Positions 33,832-44,127 of a stretch of DNA of 64,000 bases are shown here, piece by piece; positions within the stretch are counted from its first letter, which is position 1; each line of letters starts with the position of its first letter. The DNA comes from an uncultured Phascolarctobacterium sp. (lineage in GTDB: Bacteria > Bacillota > Negativicutes > Acidaminococcales > Acidaminococcaceae). Under the pieces are notes generated by a model. The model made no database searches. It saw nothing but the letters and a program-made list of their open reading frames with translations, and was not told the origin of the DNA. The stretch spans positions 62,001-126,000 of the forward strand of contig CANRJC010000002.1 of NCBI GenBank assembly GCA_947630795.1, in the 5' to 3' direction. The position numbers and the translations under genes were made by a program.

Positions 33832-34827
33832 ATGATGATGAAGAAGATCTTTCTTTGCCTCCTTTTGTGCTTGCTCGCAGCCGGCTGCGGCGGCGAACAG
33901 GAAAAGAAGACCGCTCATTTGGTCCTTTATTCGGAACTGGAGCCGGCCTTGACAGAGGCTATAGTGACGGCATATAATGCGGAGAACAAACATCAGGCCC
34001 AGCTGGCCCCCGTCTACGAGCTGAAAGAAGGGGTTAAGGCCGACCTGGTGCTGGCAGAACAGCGCACCCTGTACGGCCTGAAAGCGGATAAAAGGCTGCA
34101 GGCCTTCGAGTGCCGAGAGGCCGCCAGGCTCCCGGCCGGCTTCAAAGACGAAGAGGGCCTTTGGTACGGAGCCTTCTACGATCCCGCAGTCTTTTTGGTG
34201 AATCAAAATTTCAGCCGCAGCATCGGGCAGGAGAACCTGCACGGTTGGGCCGACCTGCAGAAAAGGCCGGGGAGATTGCGTTTGGCCATGGAGAGCCTCA
34301 CCGACATCCCTTCCACCGGCAACTTCATCGGCGCCCTGGCGGACAAAATGGGAGAGACTCAGGCTTTGAGCTACCTGTTCACTCTCCACGACTTCATCGG
34401 CCACTACAGCCGCTTCCCCTTCACGCCGGTGCGGATGGCGGCGGTGGGAGACGCAGACGTGGCCATCACCCGCCGCAGCTACGTGTTCAAATATTTGGAG
34501 AGCAACTTCCCTGCCTATGTGGTCTACCCCGAGGAAGGCACGCCGGTGAACCTGTACGGCGTGGGGATGCTGAAGGAGAGCAGGGCCGCAAAAGAGTGCG
34601 GCGCCTTCGCCTCCTGGCTGCTGACAGACAGCGACATGAGGAGAGTGTGCCTCAGCCAAAACAGCGGCTACCTTTTTCTTTTGGATCAGCCGGGAGCAAG
34701 AGACGCAGCAGCTAAATTGTGGCTGAACCGCACTTATCTTTTGAACAGCAAACAGGAACTGCTGAAAAACATGTGGCTGGAGCGGGTGCGTTTCAGCCCC
34801 AAAGAAGAACAAGAGGAAAAAGAATGA
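33832..34827 (+). CDS. Extracellular solute-binding lipoprotein (iron-type ABC binding protein)
   Basis: A 331-residue lipoprotein: signal sequence, lipobox LLAAGC (Cys about residue 19), then a type II binding fold with LVLYSELEPALTEAIVTAYN, GLWYGAFYDPAVFLVN, SLTDIPSTGNFIGALAD and VNLYGVGMLK. The pattern fits AfuA-like ferric-iron or related ABC binding proteins. No permease or ATPase gene is near, so its transporter lies elsewhere or it has another role. Three in-frame ATG codons occur in a row at 33832; the ribosome-binding site is poor. It overlaps rimO by 4 bases (ATGA). Confidence 0.8.
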   Translation: MMMKKIFLCLLLCLLAAGCGGEQEKKTAHLVLYSELEPALTEAIVTAYNAENKHQAQLAPVYELKEGVKADLVLAEQRTLYGLKADKRLQAFECREAARLPAGFKDEEGLWYGAFYDPAVFLVNQNFSRSIGQENLHGWADLQKRPGRLRLAMESLTDIPSTGNFIGALADKMGETQALSYLFTLHDFIGHYSRFPFTPVRMAAVGDADVAITRRSYVFKYLESNFPAYVVYPEEGTPVNLYGVGMLKESRAAKECGAFASWLLTDSDMRRVCLSQNSGYLFLLDQPGARDAAAKLWLNRTYLLNSKQELLKNMWLERVRFSPKEEQEEKE

Positions 34828-36176
34828 AGATAGCATTGGTCAGCTTGGGTTGCCCCAAAAACACAGTGGACGCCGAGGTGATGGCAGGCCTCATCGCCGC
34901 CCGCGGCTGGACCGTTTGTCAGGACTCGGCGGAGGCGGAGACGATAGTGGTCAACACCTGCGGTTTCATCGAGAGCGCCAAAGAAGAGTCCATCGGCACG
35001 ATTTTGGAAGAAGCTCAGCATAAAGAAAAGGGGAAGTGCCGCCTTTTGATCGTCAGCGGCTGCTTGGCCCAGCGCTACGCCGACGACTTGCTGGCAGAAC
35101 TGCCGGAGATAGATGCGGTGTGCGGCACCGCCGCTTTTTGCGATCTGCCGTGGGTGATAGAGCAGGCGCTGCAGGGCCGCCGTTTCAAACACCTGCTGCC
35201 CTTAAAAGAACCGGACTTCAAACGCCTGCCTCGGGTGCCGAGCACACCGGCTCATTATGCCTATTTGAAGATCGCCGAAGGCTGCGACAATTGCTGTTCC
35301 TATTGCGTCATCCCCTACATCCGCGGGCCCTACAAGTCGCGCCCCTTGGAAGAAGTGATAGCCGAAGCGGAAGGTTTGGCGGCGAGAGGCGTGAAAGAAT
35401 TGATAGTGGTGGCCCAAGACACCGCCCGCTACGGCGAAGACCTGACGGGACGGCTGCAGCTGGCCGAACTTTTGCGCCGTTTGGACAGGATAGAAGGACT
35501 GAAGTGGATACGGCTCCTTTATCTATACCCGGAAAATATCACCGACGAATTGCTCGAGACCATCAGAACGTCCCAAAAAGTGTGCCGCTATATAGACCTG
35601 CCCCTGCAGCACGCAAGCGACAAAGTGCTGCGCGAGATGAACCGGCGGGACAGCCGCCAAAGCCTAGAAGGCTTGCTGAAAAAAATACGCACTGCCCTGC
35701 CCGACGCAGTGCTGCGCACCACCTTCATCGTAGGCTTCCCCGGAGAAACGGAGGAAGATTTTCAAGAATTGCTGGCTTTCGTGAAAGAGCAGCGCTTCGA
35801 TCACGCCGGCGTCTTCACCTATTCTCAAGAAGAGGGCACCGAAGCGGGAGCGCGGCCGGACCAGATCCCCGAAGAAGTGAAAGAAGAACGCAGCGACAGA
35901 TTGATGGCGGCGCAGGCAGCTATCGCCGAAGAACTGGAGCGGGCGCTGGAAGGCAGAGTGCTGGAAGCGGTCATCGAAGAAGCATTGGGAGACGAAGGCG
36001 ACGGCCTTTACCGTTACGCCGCCCGCAGCTATCGGGAAGCGCCGGAGATCGACGGCAGCCTCTACGTAGAGAGCAGGCAGCCGTTAGAGACAGGCACTTT
36101 CCTGCCGGTGCGGGTGCAGCAGGGCTTCACCTACGAAGCGGTGGCCGTGCCCTTGGCGGAGGAGGAAGAGCCATGA
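34824..36176 (+). CDS. rimO: Ribosomal protein S12 methylthiotransferase RimO
   Basis: A 450-residue radical SAM enzyme that methylthiolates an aspartate of ribosomal protein S12. Domains in order: N-terminal UPF0004 (ALVSLGCPKNTVDAEVM, with the family Cys residues, e.g. VVNTCGFIESAKEES), radical SAM motif CDNCCSYCVIPYIRG (C-x3-C-x2-C), and a C-terminal TRAM domain. SLGCPKN and DAE distinguish RimO from MiaB. ATG 34824 overlaps the stop of the lipoprotein gene; AGAGGAAA lies just upstream. It overlaps cinA by 4 bases, so the three genes are coupled. Confidence 0.95.
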   Translation: MKIALVSLGCPKNTVDAEVMAGLIAARGWTVCQDSAEAETIVVNTCGFIESAKEESIGTILEEAQHKEKGKCRLLIVSGCLAQRYADDLLAELPEIDAVCGTAAFCDLPWVIEQALQGRRFKHLLPLKEPDFKRLPRVPSTPAHYAYLKIAEGCDNCCSYCVIPYIRGPYKSRPLEEVIAEAEGLAARGVKELIVVAQDTARYGEDLTGRLQLAELLRRLDRIEGLKWIRLLYLYPENITDELLETIRTSQKVCRYIDLPLQHASDKVLREMNRRDSRQSLEGLLKKIRTALPDAVLRTTFIVGFPGETEEDFQELLAFVKEQRFDHAGVFTYSQEEGTEAGARPDQIPEEVKEERSDRLMAAQAAIAEELERALEGRVLEAVIEEALGDEGDGLYRYAARSYREAPEIDGSLYVESRQPLETGTFLPVRVQQGFTYEAVAVPLAEEEEP

Positions 36177-37462
36177 ACGCAGAGGTGATCACCACCGGCA
36201 CCGAACTGTTGTTGGGGGAGATCGTCAACGTCAACTTTCCCTATTTGGCCCGCAATTTGAACAAGCGGGGCTTCAATGTGCTGTATGAGACCACGGTGGG
36301 CGACAATCCCCGGCGTTTGGTGCAGGTGCTGGCTGCTGCCCGCGAGAGAGCGGACATCATCATCACCACCGGAGGCTTGGGCCCCACCCGCGGCGACGTG
36401 ACCAGAGAAGCGCTGTGCTCTCTTTGGGGGCTGAAACTTTCTTTCGACGCCGGCGTGTGGGCCGATATAACCGCTTTCATGCAAAAAAGAGGAAGGCAGC
36501 TGACGGAGAACAACAGGCAGCAGGCCATGGTGCCCGAAGGGGCCCAAGTGCTGCCCAACCCGGTGGGCACCGCCCCGGGGCTGTGGCTGGAAAAAGAGGG
36601 GAAGCTCTACATCCTCTTGCCGGGGCCGCCGGGGGAAGTGAAAGAACTGTGCGAGGCCCAAGTGTGGCCCCGTTTGGCAGCCCGCTTCGGGCAAGAGGGC
36701 ATCATCCTCAGCCGCACTCTCCACTTGCGCAACATCGGCGAATCGATGGCCGCCGCTTTGCTGGACAAAGTTATAAAAGAGCAGAGCAACCCCACCTTGG
36801 CTCTTTATGCCCGCAAAGGCGAGATCTTGCTGCGGCTCACCGCCAAAAGCCGTGACGAAAAAGAAGCAGCCGCTCTTTTAGACCCGCTGGAAGAAAAATG
36901 CAGGGCCCTTTTAGGCTCCTACGTTTACGGCGTAGACGACGCCACCATCGCCGCCACCGTAGGGAAATTGCTGCTGAAGCAAAAGAGCACGGTGGCCCTG
37001 GCCGAGAGCTGCAGCGGCGGCTTGGCCAGCAGCCTCCTCACCGATGTGCCCGGCAGCAGCGCCTATTTGTTGGGCAGCGTGGTGTGCTATACGGAGAAAG
37101 TGAAAGAAAAGATCGTGGGCGTGAAGGGCGAGACCTTGGCAAGATTCACCGCCGTCAGCCCCGAGACCGCCTGCGAGATGGCCATGGGCATCCGCTCTCT
37201 GCTGGGCAGCACCTACGGCATCGGCATCACCGGCAATGCCGGGCCGGAGGCCAGCTGCGGCAAACCGGCGGGGCTGGTGTACATCGCCTTGGCCACAGAG
37301 CAGCACTGCTGCTGTCAGCGCTATTTCTTTCAGGCAGACCGCACCGATAACAAGATGCGCATAGCTCAAAGCGCTCTCTCCATGCTGCTGGAAGAATTGT
37401 TGACAAGGGAGACCGGGGGACCAACGGACCTCGAGACCACTCTCTCTATACATGTACATTAA
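36173..37462 (+). CDS. cinA: CinA-family protein (competence/damage-inducible; NMN amidohydrolase)
   Basis: A 429-residue two-domain protein. The N-terminal COG1058 domain starts MNAEVITTGTELLLGEIVN and has TTGGLGPTRGDVTREA. The C-terminal domain has ALAESCSGGLASSLLTDVPG, the active-site region of nicotinamide-nucleotide amidases that recycle pyridine nucleotides. The usual GIAGPGGG motif reads GITGNAGPEASCGKPAG, a divergent form. Start ATG 36173 overlaps the rimO stop, with GGAGGAAG just upstream. In many Firmicutes recA follows cinA; here a helicase gene follows instead. Confidence 0.92.
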   Translation: MNAEVITTGTELLLGEIVNVNFPYLARNLNKRGFNVLYETTVGDNPRRLVQVLAAARERADIIITTGGLGPTRGDVTREALCSLWGLKLSFDAGVWADITAFMQKRGRQLTENNRQQAMVPEGAQVLPNPVGTAPGLWLEKEGKLYILLPGPPGEVKELCEAQVWPRLAARFGQEGIILSRTLHLRNIGESMAAALLDKVIKEQSNPTLALYARKGEILLRLTAKSRDEKEAAALLDPLEEKCRALLGSYVYGVDDATIAATVGKLLLKQKSTVALAESCSGGLASSLLTDVPGSSAYLLGSVVCYTEKVKEKIVGVKGETLARFTAVSPETACEMAMGIRSLLGSTYGIGITGNAGPEASCGKPAGLVYIALATEQHCCCQRYFFQADRTDNKMRIAQSALSMLLEELLTRETGGPTDLETTLSIHVH

Positions 37463-37535
37463 AATAAAAGTGCTGTAAATTATCTTGCAATACTCTGCAT
37501 TAAATACAGAAAATAAAACACACGGAGGAAAATAG

Positions 37536-39128
<1,593 letters not shown>

Positions 39129-39170
39129 AAGAGCGCCGCTTGCAAAAGAGCGGCTGAAGGACGTGTTTTT

Positions 39171-40985
39171 ATGCCGAATATCAGCGGCAACACCAAAGGC
39201 ATCAGGGCCTCCGTCCTGAGCGAACTGGAAACTTTATACGACTACCGCATCGAAGACGGCCAGCTCATCACCGCCGAGCTGGCGATGAAGCTGGCTGCTT
39301 TCAGCACGCAAGTGAAGAGAGAAGCGGCAGTTTATTGCAACAGGGCAGGGAAGATCGTCAGCGTCTCTATCGGCGACGTGGGCACTGTGGACCTGCCTCC
39401 CGTGGAAGGCCGGCGAGGCGCCGGCCGCCTCTCGGGCCTGCGCTGCTTCCACACTCACCCCGGGGGCAGCAGCGCTTTGAGCGGGGTAGATATCTCCGCT
39501 CTCAAAAATTTCAGGCTGGACTGCATGCTGGCTATCGGCGCCGCCCAAGACCCGGCCAAAAGCACTGTGAGCTTTGCGGTCTTAGACGGCTGCAAAGACG
39601 GCGAATATCACACAGACGAATTCGGCCCCATGACTTTGACGGAAGCGGAAAACATCTTCTTCCCCAATTTCATCGCCACCATAGAAAAATTGCTGGCTCC
39701 CCAAGAAGGCTCCCAAAGTTTAGCCGCAGCCCCGGAGCGGGCGGTGCTGGTGGGGATGGACTACGGCCGCCAAGACACGCTGGGCTGGACCTTGGAAGAC
39801 AGCGTGGAGGAATTGAAGCAATTGGCAGACACTGCCGGCGCTGTGGTGGTGGCCAAATTTTTGCAAAAGCGGCCCAAGCCTGACCCCGCCTATTTCATCG
39901 GCCGGGGGAAGGTGAGAGAGCTGGCCCTTTTCGTTCAGCAGGAAGCTGTCGACTTGGTGATCTTCGACGATGAGCTCTCGCCGGCTCAGCAGCGCAATTT
40001 GGAGCAGGCTGTGGGAGTGCGGGTCTTAGACAGGACGGCCCTGATCTTAGACATTTTCGCCCAAAGAGCCAGGACTAACGAAGGCAAATTGCAGGTGGAG
40101 CTGGCCCAATTGCAATACACTTTGCCCCGCATCATGGGGAAGGGGCAGAGCCTCTCCCGCTTGGGGGGCGGCATCGGCACCCGAGGCCCCGGCGAGACCA
40201 AATTGGAAGTAGACCGCCGCCGTATCCGCGAAAGGATCGATTATATAAAGGGCTGCATCGAAAAGGTGAAGAGCGTGCGGGATCTGCACCGGGCGGGGAG
40301 AGAGAAGAGCGAGCTGCCCACTTTGGCCCTCATCGGCTACACCAACGCCGGCAAGTCGACCTTATTGAACACTTTGTGCAATGACGATATCTACGCCAAA
40401 GATCAGCTTTTCGCCACTTTGGACCCCACCACCCGCCAATTGGAGCTGCCGGACAAAAGGCAGGCCCTTTTGACCGACACCGTGGGTTTCATCCAGCGGC
40501 TGCCTCATCAATTGGTGGCTGCCTTTCGCAGCACCTTGGAGGAAGTGACGGAGGCGGATCTTCTGCTCCACGTCATCGACGTGAGCCACGACCTCTACAA
40601 AGAGCAGAGCAACGCCGTGTATCAGGTGCTGAAAAGTTTGGGGGCGGCGGACAAGCCCATCATCACCGTTTACAACAAGATCGACAAACTGCCGGAGGGC
40701 AGCGGCTTGGCCCAGCGTTTGGCTCAAGAAGAGGGCAGCGTGTGCATCTCCGCGAAAAAGGGGCTGAACCTAGACGCCCTCTTGGAGACGGCGGCCGATC
40801 ATCTGCGCCTGCAGAGCTCGGAAGAGAGCTATCTTATCCCCTACAGCGAGGGGAGCGTGCTGAACCGGCTCCACGACAGCGGCACGGTTTTGAGGGAAGA
40901 CTATTTGGCGGAAGGCACTTTGCTGAAAGTGCGGCTGCCTCTAAAAGAGGCGGCTAAATATGCAGCCTATCTGTATGAGGAGTGA
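39171..40985 (+). CDS. hflX: Long-form GTPase HflX with N-terminal JAMM-like domain
   Basis: A 604-residue ribosome-binding GTPase; classical HflX has about 430 residues. The C-terminal two thirds are standard: HflX N-domain with YFIGRGKVRELALFVQQ and GTRGPGETKLEVDRR, then G1 GYTNAGKST, G3 DTVGFIQRLPH and G4 NKID. The first 180 residues are an extra domain with REAAVYCNRAGK (Glu51) and FHTHPGGSSALSGVD (His94, His96, Ser104, Asp107). The spacing H-x-H-x7-S-x2-D is exactly that of JAMM/MPN metalloproteases. The start follows AGGACG. HflX splits stalled ribosomes under stress; the role of the extra domain is unknown. The next gene starts just past its stop. Confidence 0.92.
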   Translation: MPNISGNTKGIRASVLSELETLYDYRIEDGQLITAELAMKLAAFSTQVKREAAVYCNRAGKIVSVSIGDVGTVDLPPVEGRRGAGRLSGLRCFHTHPGGSSALSGVDISALKNFRLDCMLAIGAAQDPAKSTVSFAVLDGCKDGEYHTDEFGPMTLTEAENIFFPNFIATIEKLLAPQEGSQSLAAAPERAVLVGMDYGRQDTLGWTLEDSVEELKQLADTAGAVVVAKFLQKRPKPDPAYFIGRGKVRELALFVQQEAVDLVIFDDELSPAQQRNLEQAVGVRVLDRTALILDIFAQRARTNEGKLQVELAQLQYTLPRIMGKGQSLSRLGGGIGTRGPGETKLEVDRRRIRERIDYIKGCIEKVKSVRDLHRAGREKSELPTLALIGYTNAGKSTLLNTLCNDDIYAKDQLFATLDPTTRQLELPDKRQALLTDTVGFIQRLPHQLVAAFRSTLEEVTEADLLLHVIDVSHDLYKEQSNAVYQVLKSLGAADKPIITVYNKIDKLPEGSGLAQRLAQEEGSVCISAKKGLNLDALLETAADHLRLQSSEESYLIPYSEGSVLNRLHDSGTVLREDYLAEGTLLKVRLPLKEAAKYAAYLYEE

Positions 40986-40995
40986 AGAAAAGATA

Positions 40996-42237
40996 ATGCT
41001 CGATGAGCGAAAGCCAGAAGCAAAGGGCTTGGCGGCGGTAGCGGCTCAGCTGCCCCGCTTGGAAGACATCGCCCTCTTCAACACGGCCAAGGTGCTGGCC
41101 GCTTTCAAAGCAGAACAGGTGTCCGACTATTATTTGAAGCCCAGCAGCGGCTACGGCTACAACGACGTGGGCCGCGAAAAGCTGGACGCCGTCTACGCCC
41201 GCGTCTTCAAGACCGAGGCGGCCTTGGTGCGCAGCCACTTCGTATCGGGCACCCACGCTTTGGCGGTGGCTCTTTTGGGGAACCTGCGCCCGGGGGACGA
41301 GCTGGTGGCGGTGACCGGCGCCCCCTACGACACCATGCAGACGGTGATAGGCAGCCCGGTGAAAACGCCCGGCTCCCTCGTCGACCTAGGGGTCATCTAT
41401 AAAGAAGTGCCTATGGAGGGGAGCAGCGCCGATCTTGCGGCCATCAAAAAAACGGTGACCCCTGCCACCCGCATGGTGCACATCCAGCGCAGCCGGGGCT
41501 ACAGCGCCGTGCGGGAGAGCCTGAGCGTGGCGGAGATCGGCCGCATCTGCGCCTGCGTGAAAGAGATCAACCCGCAGATCATCTGTTTCGTGGACAATTG
41601 TTACGGCGAATTTTGCGAGAAAGAAGAGCCTACGGAGGCGGGGGCCGACCTGATGGCCGGGTCTCTCATCAAAAACCCCGGGGGCGGCCTCGCTCCCTGC
41701 GGCGGCTACATAGTGGGCCGGGCCGACTTGGTGGAGCAGGCTTCCTACCGCCTGACGGCCCCGGGCCTGGGGGCGGAGATGGGAGCCACTTTGGGAGATA
41801 CGGCCCGCGCTTTTTATCAAGGGCTCTTTTTGGCTCCCCACGTGGTGCTGCAGGCGGTGAAGACGGCTATCTTTGCGGCGGCGGTGTTCGAAGCCTTGGG
41901 CTACGAAGTGAGGCCGCAGGCCTCTGTGCCCCGCACCGACATCATCCAAGCGGTGACCTTGGGCACGCAGAAAAAATTGGAAGCTTTCTGCGCCGCAGTG
42001 CAAAATAATTCACCGGTGGACGCCCACGTGCGGCCGGTGCCGGGAGAGCTGCCCAGCTATCAAGACTTGGTGGTGATGGCGGCGGGCACCTTCGTGCAAG
42101 GCGCTTCCATCGAATTGAGCTGCGACGGTCCCTGCCGGCCTCCCTACAACGCCTTCTTTCAAGGAGGGCTCACCTTCGAGCACGGGCGCTTGGCCATCAT
42201 GGCGGCGGCCGAAGAAGCGGGGCCCTGCGCAAAATAA
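40996..42237 (+). CDS. Methionine gamma-lyase-like PLP enzyme (aluminium-resistance family)
   Basis: A 413-residue fold-type I pyridoxal-phosphate protein. YGYNDVGREKLDAVYARVF, VRSHFVSGTHALAVALLG, ICFVDNCYGEF and the Lys-bearing AGSLIKNPGGGLAPCGGY are the pattern of the family often listed as methionine gamma-lyase or aluminium resistance protein; PLP binds the Lys. The substrate is not established. Two starts are possible: ATG 40996 after GAGGAG, chosen here, or ATG 40975 overlapping hflX. The hflX/PLP-enzyme pair is a recurring neighbourhood in Firmicutes. Confidence 0.85.
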   Translation: MLDERKPEAKGLAAVAAQLPRLEDIALFNTAKVLAAFKAEQVSDYYLKPSSGYGYNDVGREKLDAVYARVFKTEAALVRSHFVSGTHALAVALLGNLRPGDELVAVTGAPYDTMQTVIGSPVKTPGSLVDLGVIYKEVPMEGSSADLAAIKKTVTPATRMVHIQRSRGYSAVRESLSVAEIGRICACVKEINPQIICFVDNCYGEFCEKEEPTEAGADLMAGSLIKNPGGGLAPCGGYIVGRADLVEQASYRLTAPGLGAEMGATLGDTARAFYQGLFLAPHVVLQAVKTAIFAAAVFEALGYEVRPQASVPRTDIIQAVTLGTQKKLEAFCAAVQNNSPVDAHVRPVPGELPSYQDLVVMAAGTFVQGASIELSCDGPCRPPYNAFFQGGLTFEHGRLAIMAAAEEAGPCAK

Positions 42238-42257
42238 AAAATGCCCAAGAAAAAACG

Positions 42258-42333
42258 AGCGTCTGTTCTCTTCGCAAAAAAGAAAGAGAGCAGGCGCTTT
42301 TGTTTTTGTTGCAAAGGCCCCTTTCGGGGCCTT
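42258..42333. terminator. Terminator region between convergent genes
   Basis: AGCGTCTGTTCTCTT (42258-42272) pairs with AAGAGAGCAGGCGCT (42284-42298), then TTTTGTTTTTG: a good plus-strand terminator. AAGGCCCC/GGGGCCTT (42314-42333) follows and probably serves the minus-strand transporter gene. Confidence 0.85.
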
Positions 42334-42354
42334 CCTATATTAAAAGGGACATTT

Positions 42355-43578
42355 TTATGCGGCGGGTCTTTGGGGCTCGCCTTTTTGTTTCAAGAGAAGG
42401 GCAAGAAGCAGACTGAAGGCCAAAGCGGCGGCGAAGAAGGAGAGGGTGACGGCGTAGCTTTTGCTGCGCTCGTAAAGCAGAGAGAGGAGCAGCGGGCCGG
42501 CGATGCCGGCCAAGCCCCAGGCGGTGAGGATGCGGCCGTGGATGGCGCTGAGATAGCCGCTGCCGAAGAGATCGCTCAAATAGGCGGGCATGCAGGCGAA
42601 GCCGCCGCCGTAGCAGGTGATGATGAGGTAGATGAGCCCCTGAAAGAGCAGAGCATCTTTTGTGCGGGCCAAAAGAAGAAAGGCGGCTATCTGCAAAGCG
42701 AAGAAGGCGATATAGGTGAAAGGGCGGCCGATGCGGTCGCTGACTGCGGACCACACGAGGCGGCCCAGCCCGTTCAAAAGGCCCACGATGCCCACCATGG
42801 AAGCGGCGGCCAGAGGCGAGAGGCCGACGAGTTCCTGAGCCATGGGGGAGGCCACGGCCAAAAGGGCGATGCCGCAGGTGATGTTGGTGAAAAAGAGCCA
42901 CCACAAAATTTTGAATTGCCACGTGCTCACCGCCTGAGCGGGCGTGAAGCTGTTGTCTTTAAGAAGAGAAGCGTAGTGTTGGGGGGCTGCGGCTGCTGCC
43001 AACGCTTCGGGGGGCGGAGCGAGATAGAGCGAAGAAGAAAGCATCAAGAGAAAATAGACGCTGCCCATGATGAGAAAAGTTTGCACCAAGCCCACGCCGG
43101 CGATCAAAAGCTGCATCACGGGGGCAGCGATGAGGCCGGCGAAGCCGAAGCCCATGATGGCCAGGCCTGCTGCCAAGCCTCTGTTCTTGGGAAAATATTT
43201 CACCAAGGTGGAGACGGGGGCGATGTAGCCGACACCGAGGCCGATGCCGCCGATGACGCCGTAAAAAAGATAGAGCAAAAGCAGGCTGCCCCGGGTGAGG
43301 GCGAGGGCGCTGCCCAGCATCCCGCCGGTGAATAGAGCCGTGGCGATGAGGCCGCTCTTTTTTGGGCCCAGGTGTTCGACGAAGGAGCCGAGGCTGCCGG
43401 CGGAGAGGCCCAAGAAGAGGATGGCGATGGAAAAGATCCACGTAACTTCCTGCAGGGTGCAGCCCAAACGGGCCATGATGGGGCGGGCAAGGACGCTCCA
43501 GGCATAAACGCTGCCGATGGAGAGGTGGATGCCGATGGCGGCGGCGACGATCAGCCATTTGTTTTTTGCTTTTTTCAT
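42355..43578 (-). CDS. OFA-family MFS transporter (oxalate/formate type)
   Basis: A 407-residue, 12-helix major-facilitator protein. The early SIGSVYAWSVLARPI, then AGSLGSFVEHLGPKKSG, GGIGLGVGYIAPVSTLVKYFP and FGFAGLIAAPV are the pattern of the oxalate/formate antiporter (OFA) family. Substrates of bacterial members include oxalate, formate and other small carboxylates; none is proven here. ATG 43578 follows GGGAGG. The leader carries a ZTP riboswitch, pointing to one-carbon or purine metabolism and making formate a plausible substrate. Confidence 0.9.
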   Translation of the reverse strand: MKKAKNKWLIVAAAIGIHLSIGSVYAWSVLARPIMARLGCTLQEVTWIFSIAILFLGLSAGSLGSFVEHLGPKKSGLIATALFTGGMLGSALALTRGSLLLLYLFYGVIGGIGLGVGYIAPVSTLVKYFPKNRGLAAGLAIMGFGFAGLIAAPVMQLLIAGVGLVQTFLIMGSVYFLLMLSSSLYLAPPPEALAAAAAPQHYASLLKDNSFTPAQAVSTWQFKILWWLFFTNITCGIALLAVASPMAQELVGLSPLAAASMVGIVGLLNGLGRLVWSAVSDRIGRPFTYIAFFALQIAAFLLLARTKDALLFQGLIYLIITCYGGGFACMPAYLSDLFGSGYLSAIHGRILTAWGLAGIAGPLLLSLLYERSKSYAVTLSFFAAALAFSLLLALLLKQKGEPQRPAA

Positions 43579-43617
43579 GTGATCCTCCCGAAAATTGTGA
43601 TGAGGCTGCGCCGGGGC

Positions 43618-43713
43618 AAAAAAATACCGCCGGGTGCAGAGGGCGCCCAGACGGTCGGCTGAAAGCCGCTGCGGTCCACGTGGTCGTTTCCACTTATCCG
43701 TCAGTTCCGCAAC
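43618..43713 (-). promoter_or_regulatory. ZTP (pfl) riboswitch with terminator
   Basis: Minus-strand RNA: P1 GCGG/CCGC, conserved loop ACUGACGG, P2 GUGG/CCAC, GUGGA, a CGGC/GCCG hairpin and the hallmark CCGUCUGGGC (43654-43645). GACGG and CCGUC can form the known pseudoknot. CCGUCUGGG can instead pair with CCCGGCGG, followed by UAUUUUUUU, forming a terminator. ZTP/ZMP binding should therefore prevent termination and turn on the transporter. Confidence 0.93.
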
Positions 43714-43735
43714 GAGCTGTGAAAGTTGTATTTTT

Positions 43736-43763
43736 ATTGTAACAGATATCGGGGCGGCGTCAA
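43736..43763 (-). promoter_or_regulatory. Promoter of the ZTP riboswitch/OFA transporter unit
   Basis: TTGACG (43763-43758) and TACAAT (43741-43736) on the minus strand, 16 bases apart, just before the riboswitch. Confidence 0.8.
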
Positions 43764-43822
43764 GAAAAATATTTGTAAAATGCGCAGATGTTGTGGAGAA
43801 AAGGGGAGGGGAGCACAAGATG

Positions 43823-43863
43823 GTGTGGAGCTTAAAGAGCGTGGAGTGTGGAGTGTGGAGTTG
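43823..43863 (+). repeat. Short GTGGAGT-type tandem repeat
   Basis: Imperfect copies of GTGTGGA/GTGGAGT. Related arrays lie at 45454-45502 and 55140-55203, all next to the Rpn cassettes. Confidence 0.7.
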
Positions 43864-43869
43864 AGGAAG

Positions 43870-44034
43870 GCGCCAGCTGAGCGGTTCCGGGCTTCCCCAG
43901 CTCAGTCATTTAAACCATCTGAGTTTTCAAGGGGAAGGAAGCGTTAGGGCGCCCTGCTACGCCGGGCACTTCGACACGCTCAGTGAGCGGCGCTATGTGC
44001 CCGGCTCGAGCAGGATGTACGGATGTTCAAGAGT
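43870..44034. repeat. Mosaic of dispersed REP-like repeats
   Basis: Contains CCGGGCTTCCCCAGCTC (related to 45519-45540), CTTCGACACGCTCAGTGAGC (related to 53994-54013 and inverted at 55209-55230) and CCGGCTCGAGCAG (also at 55270-55282). No gene is seen between 43764 and 44092. Confidence 0.6.
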
Positions 44035-44092
44035 GTGCAGGCCTAAAATTTTGCCGAATTTCAAATAGCACTGTCTATTAAAGTTTAAAGCG

Positions 44093-44121
44093 TTGACTTT
44101 CGCCTTAGGCTTTGTTACAAT
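44093..44121 (+). promoter_or_regulatory. Promoter of the Rpn-associated RNA, copy 1
   Basis: TTGACT (44093-44098), 17-base spacer, TACAAT (44116-44121). Copy 2 has the same hexamers and spacing. Confidence 0.85.
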
Positions 44122-44127
44122 AAAGGT

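Noticed and set aside
42241-43335. Plus-strand frame opposite the OFA transporter
   Set aside because: Antisense of a clear 12-helix transporter; composition is low-complexity Gly/Glu/Ala/His and there is no start signal.
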